The notes beneath the pieces were generated by a model. The model saw nothing but the letters and a program-made list of their open reading frames with translations. It was not told where the DNA came from and did not search any database. Below are positions 53,952 to 61,225 of a DNA stretch of 64,000 nucleotides, piece by piece. Numbering within the stretch: the stretch's first letter is position 1; every line of letters starts with the position of its first letter. The position numbers and the translations under genes were made by a program. The stretch is from NCBI RefSeq assembly GCF_049331405.1, contig NZ_CP186274.1, forward strand, positions 4,650,001 through 4,714,000, given 5' to 3'. The DNA is from PoT sp049331405. Its GTDB lineage: Bacteria; Planctomycetota; Planctomycetia; Isosphaerales; Isosphaeraceae.

Positions 53952-54242
53952 ATGGCGAGGAAGCGGCAAGTCCACACGGCGGCGTTCAAGGCTCAAGTCG
54001 CCCTGGCGGCCCTCAAGGGAGACCGCACGATCAACGAGTTGGCCGGCCACTATGGCGTCCATCCCACATCGATCCATGGCTGGAAGAAGCAGCTCATCAG
54101 CAGTGCCGAGGAGGTCTTCGGGAGTCCGGCCAAGGCGGCCTCGGCTGACGCCGAGGCACGCCAGGCCGAACTCTTCGAACAGATCGGGCGCCTCAAGATG
54201 GAACTCGAGTGGCTGAAAAAAAAAGTCGCCCCATTCAGTTGA
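53952..54242 (+). CDS. IS3-family OrfA (helix-turn-helix transposase subunit)
   Basis: The 96 residues start MARKRQVHTAAFKAQVALAA and contain a helix-turn-helix (TINELAGHYGVHPTSIHGWK), then a leucine-zipper-like helix (LFEQIGRLKMELEWLKKK). It binds the terminal repeats. Its 3' end has an A9 run (54216-54224) where orfA and orfB must be joined. Confidence 0.9.
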   Translation: MARKRQVHTAAFKAQVALAALKGDRTINELAGHYGVHPTSIHGWKKQLISSAEEVFGSPAKAASADAEARQAELFEQIGRLKMELEWLKKKVAPFS

Positions 54243-54255
54243 GGACCGAAGGCCC

Positions 54256-55077
54256 TTGATCGAGCCGGATCATCCCCGGTTGAGCGTGCGCCGCCAGTGC
54301 GAGTTGCTGGGGCTGAGCCGATCGAGCCTCTACTACCGACCTGCGGGTGAGTCGCCCGAGGACCTGCGCCTGATGCGGTTGATCGACGAGCAATATACGG
54401 CATGCCCGTTCTACGGCAGCCGCAAGATGACCGCCTGGCTGGAACAACGAGGTGAGGAGGTCAATCGGAAGCGAGTACAGCGCCTGATGCGGAAGATGGG
54501 CCTGGAAGCGATCTATGCCAAGCCCAGGCTGAGTCAGGCCGGGAGAGGCCATAAGATCTACCCTTATCTCTTGCGAGGTGTCAAAGCCCGGCGAGCGGAC
54601 CACGTGTGGAGCACGGACATCACTTATGTGCCGATGAGTGGAGGGTTCATGTACCTGGCGGCGGTGATCGACTGGTACAGCCGGTACGTGATCGGCTGGC
54701 GGCTGTCGAACACGCTGGACGGCTCCTTCTGCCTGGAGATGTTGGAAGATGCCTTGAGGTCGGGGAAGCCCGAGGTGTTCAACACGGACCAAGGGGTCCA
54801 GTTCACGGCCGAGGCGTTCACCGGGAGGCTTGAGGCGGCCGGGATAGCCGTGAGCATGGATGGACGCGGCAGGGCATTGGATAACGTGTTCGTCGAACGG
54901 CTCTGGAGGACCGTGAAATACGAAGATATTTACATCCAAGGCTACGAGACGGTGCCGGAGCTGCAGCGAGGGTTGAGGCGATACTTCGGCTTCTATAACG
55001 AGGATCGGCTCCACGAATCCCTGGGGTACCGGACTCCAGGGACGGTCTACCGAGCGGACAGAGCCACGACGGCCTGA
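54256..55077 (+). CDS. IS3-family OrfB (DDE transposase)
   Basis: The protein has the HTH_21 start (HPRLSVRRQCELLGLSRSSL) and an rve-type catalytic domain: D in VWSTDITYVPM, D in VFNTDQGVQFT, E in NVFVERLWRTVKYE. All three acidic residues are present. The frame lies +1 relative to OrfA: loss of one A from the A9 run, for example by transcriptional slippage, would fuse them. The nominal TTG start at 54256 is probably not used on its own. Confidence 0.92.
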   Translation: MIEPDHPRLSVRRQCELLGLSRSSLYYRPAGESPEDLRLMRLIDEQYTACPFYGSRKMTAWLEQRGEEVNRKRVQRLMRKMGLEAIYAKPRLSQAGRGHKIYPYLLRGVKARRADHVWSTDITYVPMSGGFMYLAAVIDWYSRYVIGWRLSNTLDGSFCLEMLEDALRSGKPEVFNTDQGVQFTAEAFTGRLEAAGIAVSMDGRGRALDNVFVERLWRTVKYEDIYIQGYETVPELQRGLRRYFGFYNEDRLHESLGYRTPGTVYRADRATTA

Positions 55078-55131
55078 TTGGACAGTAGCGAAGGATCGCC
55101 GTTTTTTGGTCTAGACAATGGGGTCCACCTC

Positions 55132-55135
55132 AGAG
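55132..55135. repeat. Target-site duplication of the IS3 element, right copy (AGAG)
   Basis: Identical to 53883-53886; the interrupted sigma-factor frame resumes directly after it. Confidence 0.75.
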
Positions 55136-55674
55136 GAGACCGTCGGGTGCTGAACGACATTCTGGCGTTGGTGTACGACGAGTTAAGGGGGCAGGCCGCG
55201 CATCGCATGAAATCGGAGACGGTAGGTCACACGCTTGAGGCCACCGATTTGGTCCACGAAGTCTATCTGAGGTTGTTTGAGAGGAGCAAAATAACTCGGT
55301 ATGCGAACAGCAAGCATCTGATCCGAACGGCGGCTGCGGTAATGGGTCATGTCCTTACAGATGCAGCTCGCGCAAGAAGGGCCGTCAAGCGTGGAGGAGG
55401 GCTGAGACGACGGGATTTGGATGGCGTCCAACCCGTAGACGATTACGAATCGGATCGCTTGGCTGACTTGATCGACCTGCACGACGCCTTACCAGGCCTC
55501 GAGGCGATCGATGCCCGGGCCGCGGACGTGGCGAGACTCAAGGTTTTCCTAGGGTTGTCCTCCCAGGAAGTGGCCGAATCGCTGGAGATCTCGATGGCAG
55601 ATGCTGAGGGAAGTTGGCGATTTGCCAGAGCTTGGCTCATCGTAACTTTGCGGGGCAAGGTGGGAGGCCATTAG
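55136..55674 (+). pseudogene. ECF sigma factor, 3' part separated from its start by IS3
   Basis: The frame gives GDRRVLNDILALVYDELRGQ, the region 2 block ATDLVHEVYLRLFERSKI and HLIRTAAAVMGHVLTDAARA, and region 4 with VARLKVFLGLSSQEVAESLE. This is the sigma-factor group with the AAHRM/ATDLVHEVYLRL signature, common beside planctomycete kinases. Only the first 13 codons are missing. A GTG at 55147 preceded by GAGGAG could restart translation and give a 175-residue protein lacking about 18 residues before region 2. Expression would then depend on a promoter in or at the end of the IS. The kinase fusion gene follows after 89 bases. Confidence 0.85.
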
Positions 55675-55763
55675 GAGGGGATCAACCGACGAACTGGCCA
55701 TGAACGCGATTGCAGCAGGTGGTTGCTCATTGCTGAACAAATTCACCGTTAAGGAAACTCATC

Positions 55764-58700
55764 GTGCGTGACCACGAGATGCCTGAGGCGGCCCGAAAGA
55801 TCTTCGACGAGGCCAGGAAGATCCTAGACCCAAACTTGCGGGTGGCCTACCTGGACAAGGAGTGTCACAACAACCCGCCCCTGCGGTCACAGGTCGAGGA
55901 GTGGCTGAATGCAGACGGCCGTTCTGACGCCTTCCTCGACGATGTCGCGAGTCCTAGCCACGGATTGCGCGAATCGCTAACCCTCAGCACGACCGTCACC
56001 GCTGCGAAGTACCCGTTCATCGACCCTGCCACTGAACCGGGTGTGCTCGGGCTCTTCGCCAACAAATTCAAATTGCTGCAGTTCCTCGGCGAGGGGGCGT
56101 TCGGCGCCGTGTACCTCGCAGTCGGGAAACGCCTCGATAAATCCATCGCGCTCAAGATCTTGCTTCCCAAGTACGCCGCAATGCCGCAGTTTCGGGAGCA
56201 GTTCCTGGACGAGGCCCGGAAGATCGCGAGGGTTGCTGATGACCACGTCGTCGAGATCTACGCGGTCAGCGAGGAAGCGGACCAATACCCGTTCCTCGTC
56301 ATGGAATACATCGACGGGAAATCCTTGAAGAAGCTTATCGATGACGCAAACGGTCCCTTGACCATCCCGACGGTGCTCGAAATCTCGGAGCAGATCGCGG
56401 CAGGGCTGAAGGCAATCCACTCCAAATACCTGGTCCACCGCGACATCAAGCCTGCGAACATCCTTCTCTGGAACGGCGTGCAGCGGGTGAAGATCGCGGA
56501 TTTCGGCGTGGCCATGGTGCTCGACGACTACGAGGGGGCGCCCGTCGCGGGCTCGCTGCCGTATATGTCCCCGGAGCAGGTCCACGGCAAGACCCTGGAT
56601 CAGCGAAGCGACTTGTTCAGTCTCGGAAGTGTTATGTACGAGATGTGCACGGGTCACCGGGCATTCAGGCAGCAGATCCCCTACCTTTTGATGAAGCAAA
56701 TCACGGAAGAGATGCTTCCTCCTGCTCGAAACTTGAACCCAGACGTGCCCGAGTGGCTTGACGACATCATCGGACGGTTGATGGAGAAGAGTGTTACCCG
56801 ACGCTACAAGACGGCCGAGGATGTCATCAGGGCGATCAAGCTCGGCGGCGCAGAGGGTCGGCACGTACAACCCGCCGGCACGAGTGCGCCCGAGTCCTTG
56901 CGTCGCGGATCCAAGCGTAGCGTCCTCGTGATGGGGCCCTTGATCCTCTTGATGGTCGTTGTAGTGCTGGCGATATGGAGGCTGGGACCTGTCGTCGAGG
57001 GCCTGGAGTCGAAGGGGCCTGGTCCCCTCACCAGCGAAGGAAAGGGCGATGATCCTCTGCACCTCGCGGGCGGTTCGATAAAAACCCCGGAGCCAAATCC
57101 CAGCGGTGTCGAAACACCCACGGGGAAGGCCAAGGCGGCCCCGAATAGCTCCAGGCAAGTCACCGAGCCGGGCGCTCCCGCTGTAGCGAAGCACACGCCC
57201 CCCGACACAACAACCAAGGCGGCCGAGTTTGCCCAACCGCCCCCCAAGGGATTCCCATCAAACCCGGCGCCGGGCATGGTCCACGCGATCCGATTCGGCT
57301 CTCCTGCCACCACGATGAAGTTCTGCTGGGTGCCGAGCAAAGGGGTCATGGACGGCTTCTGGATGGCCCAGACGGAAGTCACCCAAGCGCAATGGAAGTC
57401 GGTCGGGGTCCGGGTCGAAGGCGGCAAGAGGAATGCCAAGAATCAGGTAGACACGGCCAATCCGAGTTTCGTCCTCGACGACGACATGCCTGTTACAGAC
57501 GTGAGCTGGAACCATGCGGTCGAGTTCTGCAAACTGCTCGGCGATATGACCGGGTTGGAAATCCGGCTCCCGACGGAGCGTGAATGGGAGTATGCGGCCC
57601 GTGCGGGTACGACGACGGATTACCACACCGGCGACGGCGAGGCGGCTTTGGACAAGGCGGGGTGGTACAAAGGAAACAGCAAGGCCTGGCCCCACGTGGT
57701 CGGGGAGAAGGAGGCGAACGCCTGGAATCTTTATGACATGGCAGGCAACGTCTGGGAGTGGTCCCTCAACACCCTCGAGACTACGGGCAATCCCGCGATC
57801 CGAGGGGGCGGGTGGGATTCCCCGGATTGGTTTTGTACGTCCTCGGCCTACAGTAGCTTCGCCGCGGACACCTGTCTCGGTGGCTTGGGCTTCCGTCCGA
57901 TCGTGGCGACTTCCTACGCCAGTGCCAGGAAGAATGCTCCGACCAAGTCGACCGCCCTCGACGCCTCCCTCGAGGCCCTTCGCCGGTGCCAACTGAAGGA
58001 CGGGGCATTTCGGGTGAGTTCGAGCGGGGGGATCGTTTGGATCAACCCTTATTTTGCCAATTTCGTGGCCTTGGGGTTGATGGCTTCCCACGAACGATCC
58101 CGGCCCAATCCGCAAGATCTCCAGGCCGTTGGCCGCTGGCTGGAGTGGTACGCAAAGCATCAGAACAAGTCCGACGGTACGATCAACGACCAAGAGGGCA
58201 AGCTGGTAGAAGGGTACAAGGACAACGGCAAGCGGGACAGCGAGGACTCCTACGCGGCCACCTACCTGCTGGCCATTGCCCGTTACCACAGGCTTAATCA
58301 AACGACAAGCAAACAGGTCCAAGACGCGGCGAGACTGGCCATGATTGCGATCGAAGGAGTGGTCGACCCGACTGACGGCCTGACGTGGGCAAAGCGGGAC
58401 TACAAAGTTAAGTTCCTGATGGACAATCTCGAGACGTACGGCGGTCTCATCAGCGCCGTCGAGTATTTCAGAGCGGTCGGAGACGAGGCGACTGCCGCCC
58501 GAGCTGCCAGGCTGGCTGCCGTCACGGCCGCATCACTGCCGAAATTCTGGAACGAAGAGAAGAAGATCTATGCATGGGCGTTGCACCCCGACGGCAAATT
58601 CGACATCGGGCTGAAGAAGCCGTATCCCGATGGGATGGCAAATCTAATGGGCCTCTCATGGGGAACGAAGGCGGAAGAATCGACCTGGGATGCGGCAAAA

Positions 58701-58928
58701 GCCGCCTTCATTACCGAGGGCAAGTCGCCCGCCGAGGTCGCCCCCGAATACTGGTATATGGCCTCCCTCCGTGTCGGGAGCGTGGAGGAACAGGCAGCAT
58801 GGCAGTCCGTCGTGGTCAATGAGGCTTCTAGCTATATCGTCGATCGCGTGTACGCCCACCGAGCCGCGCTAACGATCCTGTCGCTGCTCGATGGTCGTTC
58901 GTGGATGCCGAACATCAGTGGGAAGTGA
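55764..58928 (+). CDS. Protein kinase-FGE-like-toroid fusion
   Basis: The 1054 residues fall into four parts. A Hanks-type kinase (about 100-360) has FLGEGAFGAVYLAV, lysine 131, HRDIKPANIL with Asp227, DFG Asp246 and PYMSPEQ. A membrane span is at about 387-406, followed by a proline/threonine-rich linker. A formylglycine-generating-enzyme-like domain (about 515-725) shows FWMAQTEVTQAQWKSV, PVTDVSWNHAVEFCKLL, RLPTEREWEYAARAG, NLYDMAGNVWEW and GGLGFRPI. The last 320 residues (RRCQLKDGAFRVSSSGGIVW, LGLMASHERSRPN, EDSYAATYLLAIARYHRL, FWNEEKKIYAWALHPDG) look like an alpha/alpha-toroid glycosidase fold. Kinase plus FGE occurs in planctomycetes; adding the toroid is unusual. The outer part probably binds or processes a glycan. 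Its sigma-factor partner is split by IS3. Confidence 0.85.
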   Translation: MRDHEMPEAARKIFDEARKILDPNLRVAYLDKECHNNPPLRSQVEEWLNADGRSDAFLDDVASPSHGLRESLTLSTTVTAAKYPFIDPATEPGVLGLFANKFKLLQFLGEGAFGAVYLAVGKRLDKSIALKILLPKYAAMPQFREQFLDEARKIARVADDHVVEIYAVSEEADQYPFLVMEYIDGKSLKKLIDDANGPLTIPTVLEISEQIAAGLKAIHSKYLVHRDIKPANILLWNGVQRVKIADFGVAMVLDDYEGAPVAGSLPYMSPEQVHGKTLDQRSDLFSLGSVMYEMCTGHRAFRQQIPYLLMKQITEEMLPPARNLNPDVPEWLDDIIGRLMEKSVTRRYKTAEDVIRAIKLGGAEGRHVQPAGTSAPESLRRGSKRSVLVMGPLILLMVVVVLAIWRLGPVVEGLESKGPGPLTSEGKGDDPLHLAGGSIKTPEPNPSGVETPTGKAKAAPNSSRQVTEPGAPAVAKHTPPDTTTKAAEFAQPPPKGFPSNPAPGMVHAIRFGSPATTMKFCWVPSKGVMDGFWMAQTEVTQAQWKSVGVRVEGGKRNAKNQVDTANPSFVLDDDMPVTDVSWNHAVEFCKLLGDMTGLEIRLPTEREWEYAARAGTTTDYHTGDGEAALDKAGWYKGNSKAWPHVVGEKEANAWNLYDMAGNVWEWSLNTLETTGNPAIRGGGWDSPDWFCTSSAYSSFAADTCLGGLGFRPIVATSYASARKNAPTKSTALDASLEALRRCQLKDGAFRVSSSGGIVWINPYFANFVALGLMASHERSRPNPQDLQAVGRWLEWYAKHQNKSDGTINDQEGKLVEGYKDNGKRDSEDSYAATYLLAIARYHRLNQTTSKQVQDAARLAMIAIEGVVDPTDGLTWAKRDYKVKFLMDNLETYGGLISAVEYFRAVGDEATAARAARLAAVTAASLPKFWNEEKKIYAWALHPDGKFDIGLKKPYPDGMANLMGLSWGTKAEESTWDAAKAAFITEGKSPAEVAPEYWYMASLRVGSVEEQAAWQSVVVNEASSYIVDRVYAHRAALTILSLLDGRSWMPNISGK

Positions 58929-59247
58929 AGGGAGGTTGAGGGGCAAACTGGTCGATGGCCTCGGGTTCACGACCCGAGGCCATTCCCTTTCGGCGTCGGA
59001 CGTCGCCGCCGCGGCTGAGGGGGGCTCGGCGGGTTGGCTGGGGAGGGGTAGGCGATTCTTGCGAGGGCGACGAAATAGATGAGCGTGGTGTGCGAATCCT
59101 GCTGTAGAAAGCATCGTGGTTCCTGCTCCTGCGCTTGGACTCGATCGTGGTGGCGGAACTCCGGGGCCGCCGGAAGGCGAACGAAATTGATCCGTCTTCC
59201 AGGCTATTAGGCGGCGCAAGACCGGATATTTCGAGCGATTACCCGCT
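58929..59247. other. Gap without a supported gene
   Basis: No coding frame is supported. Inverted GCCTCGGGTTCACGACCCGAGGC at about 58958-58980 forms a hairpin 30 bases after the kinase stop, a likely terminator. Confidence 0.5.
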
Positions 59248-59348
59248 ACGAGCACATCAACCCCTACGGCAAATACGCCTTCGAGATGAGCCAGGACCTC
59301 GGTGGTGAGAAGCTTCGCCCACTCCGTCCGGGCCGGCCTCCGGCTTAG
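59248..59348 (+). pseudogene. Short coding remnant, possibly the C-terminus of a Tn3-type transposase
   Basis: The frame RYEHINPYGKYAFEMSQDLG then GEKLRPLRPGRPPA and TAG looks like the last residues of a Tn3-family transposase (pattern HIN-Y-G-Y-F...LRPL). There is no upstream continuation. It rests on a short motif only. Confidence 0.3.
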
Positions 59349-59399
59349 CGTTGTTTTTTGTCCGTCTGCTACGGGAAGGCCGGGATGGCGGTAGCATTG

Positions 59400-59695
59400 G
59401 AGCGTGACGCGTAACATCCCGAGCGTGACGCGCGAGCGCGTCACGCCGTGACGCGTGACTGGGCGTGACGCTCATGTGATGACCTCGACCCCGACGCCGG
59501 ACGGATCGGCGTAAGCTCTCAAGTGTATTCATCTTGGCCATGTTTGCAGTCCTGCGAATGTGGCCCAGCCCCGACGCCGCGGGCCTCGGAATGGCGGGAG
59601 CACGCAATGTCCTCGGCGCTCGCGCGTGACGCGCGAGCGCTCGCGTCACGTTTGCGTCACATAGCGTCACGCGCGGCGAGCGCTCGCGAGCGCAT
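59400..59695. repeat. Cluster of GTGACGC/GCGTCAC palindromes
   Basis: Two groups (59402-59475 and 59610-59695) carry GCGTGACGCG, GACGCGCGAGCGCGTC and GCTCGCGCGTGACGCGCGAGCGC-type inverted repeats. They are related to those at 5352-5391 and 5540-5640. The region has no gene. Confidence 0.7.
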
Positions 59696-59780
59696 TCACG
59701 GCTCGCCCCCGGCTTGGTAGGTTGGCTGGACAGCGTGGATCCGAATCAAGGCAGTCCAACAAGTCGCCAGGGATCAGGAT

Positions 59781-60017
59781 ATGAGTCGGAAGGTTGACCC
59801 TATGATTGATCCGGATGACACAGCCCCACGGCCGCCCGTCGATCCATCGATTGCGGGCCCGATCCGCACGGAGGATGAACTCGACCGGGCCATCGCGATC
59901 GCGAACAGGCTCGCGGTCCGCGGGGACCTGACCCGGGAGGAGGACGCCTACCTCGAGGAGCTCGGCGACAGGATCGTGGCCTATGAGGATATCCACTACC
60001 CCATCTCAGAGGAGTAG
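59781..60017 (+). CDS. HigA-type antitoxin N-terminal-like protein without helix-turn-helix (78 aa)
   Basis: ATG 59781 has AGGGATCAGG upstream. The core IRTEDELDRAIAIANRLAVR, then LEELGDRIVAYEDIHYPI, matches the leader segment that precedes the Xre domain in HigA-like antitoxins. Here the protein stops directly after HYPISEE, so the DNA-binding domain is absent. A separate Xre-type protein is encoded 540 bases downstream on the same strand. Confidence 0.55.
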   Translation: MSRKVDPMIDPDDTAPRPPVDPSIAGPIRTEDELDRAIAIANRLAVRGDLTREEDAYLEELGDRIVAYEDIHYPISEE

Positions 60018-60130
60018 GCCCGAGCGGCTTCTCGCCCGGCTATCGGGGCCGGGTTTACCGGATCCAGGCCAGGCAGCATTTCCGGCGTCGACTCATCACA
60101 AGCCTATCCGAGGACGAAGGGCACTCGCCG

Positions 60131-60445
60131 ATGGCGGAACCGACCGATAAACGTTCGGAGATCGAGGTCCAGCACCGACACGACCTGGCGCGGGCCCTCG
60201 ATCAGTTCAACGCCGCGGACGTGCGAGAGCTCTCCCGCCGCTTCGGCCCGGGCACGCGCGGGATGCACGAGCTCTGGGACCGGCTGCATGTCCTGAACGA
60301 CAACTGGCACGACTTCGTCGTCGAGCATCCGGCCTGCTTGCTGGATCCGGAACTCTACGAGGAGGCGAGCCGGATCGGCGAGCTGATCGGCCGCCTGTAC
60401 CAGAGGGCCGGGCAGATGGACACCGGGGCATCTACACGGGCTTGA
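60131..60445 (+). CDS. Hypothetical protein (104 aa)
   Basis: MAEPTDKRSEIEVQHRHDLA..., then FNAADVRELSRRFGPGTRGM and LWDRLHVLNDNWHDFVVEHP: a helical, soluble protein. No family is recognised. It sits between the HigA-like and the Xre-type genes in the same orientation. Confidence 0.6.
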   Translation: MAEPTDKRSEIEVQHRHDLARALDQFNAADVRELSRRFGPGTRGMHELWDRLHVLNDNWHDFVVEHPACLLDPELYEEASRIGELIGRLYQRAGQMDTGASTRA

Positions 60446-60555
60446 GCCGATCGGCCCTCGGGCGGTCTATCGGGCTGTCGCACGGGACCGAGGCCATGAC
60501 CGCCGCCGAGAGTTGATTTGGATCCCCACCCTCGAGTCGACCGGGGCAACGAGTC

Positions 60556-60915
60556 ATGGACAAGGCGAGGCGAGAAAGGCTGGAGGCCCGCGGGTTCAAG
60601 GTCGGCGACGCCGCCGACTTCCTGGAGTTGAGCCGCGGCGAGCGGGTGCTCCTCGACCTCCGGATGACGATCACGAGGCGGATCAGGTCCCTGCGGCAGG
60701 GACTGGGCCTATCGCCGGGAGAGGCCGCCGGCCGCATGGGGTCGACCGAGGCCGAGTACGCGAGGATCGAGGCGTGCTCGCCCGAGGTTTCGCTCGACCG
60801 ATTGTTCCTGGCCTACCTCGCCCTGGGCGGCACGATGGCGAATCTGTTCGAGTCGTTCGAGATGACGCACCGCGCCCACATCGAGGTCTCGGGACTCGAC
60901 AGAGCCGAACAGTAA
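60556..60915 (+). CDS. Xre-family helix-turn-helix regulator (119 aa)
   Basis: The lead MDKARRERLEARGFKVGDAA then FLELSRGERVLLDLRMTI is typical of proteins whose Xre domain follows: RIRSLRQGLGLSPGEAAGRM, then STEAEYARIEACSPEVSLDR, with a C-terminal helix. It would bind an operator as a dimer. Such genes often belong to toxin-antitoxin loci, but no toxin-like neighbour is recognised. Confidence 0.8.
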   Translation: MDKARRERLEARGFKVGDAADFLELSRGERVLLDLRMTITRRIRSLRQGLGLSPGEAAGRMGSTEAEYARIEACSPEVSLDRLFLAYLALGGTMANLFESFEMTHRAHIEVSGLDRAEQ

Positions 60916-61013
60916 CCTTGAAAGGAGCCCGGCATTCGACCCCGGCACCGGGGCATCGTTAGCCAGATGCCAAGGTCGACTACCATGGGAGTTTCCCACG
61001 ATGATCGCGAGGG

Positions 61014-61217
61014 TCAGGCCACGAGCGTCGCAGGGCCTAGCGTGGATCCGTCGGCCGACCGCTGGCCGTCCACCGTACGCTCGCGCACGCCATCCACGAT
61101 GATCTCGACCGCGTCCAGGCCGATCGACTTCTTCCGGCCCTTGGCCCGCATGTTGAGGCAGCCGGCGAGGCGTTTCACCTCGCGCGTCACGTCGTTCAGG
61201 TTCGATCGCAGCGGCAT
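61014..61217 (-). CDS. Small hypothetical protein (67 aa)
   Basis: It starts nine bases after the stop of the 777-residue gene, so they form one operon. MPLRSNLNDVTREVKRLAGC then LNMRAKGRKKSIGLDAVEII is helical and basic. No family is recognised. Confidence 0.6.
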   Translation of the reverse strand: MPLRSNLNDVTREVKRLAGCLNMRAKGRKKSIGLDAVEIIVDGVRERTVDGQRSADGSTLGPATLVA

Positions 61218-61225
61218 GGATGGCC

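Larger units (their letters stand above)
53887..55131 (+). mobile_element. IS3-family insertion sequence (1245 bp) within a sigma-factor gene
   Basis: The ends carry related inverted repeats (TATGGTGGACCCC at the left; GAGGTGGACCCC read inwards from the right). Two overlapping-type genes, orfA and orfB, fill the element. The AGAG duplication and the restored sigma-factor frame across the joint fix both boundaries. Confidence 0.88.
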
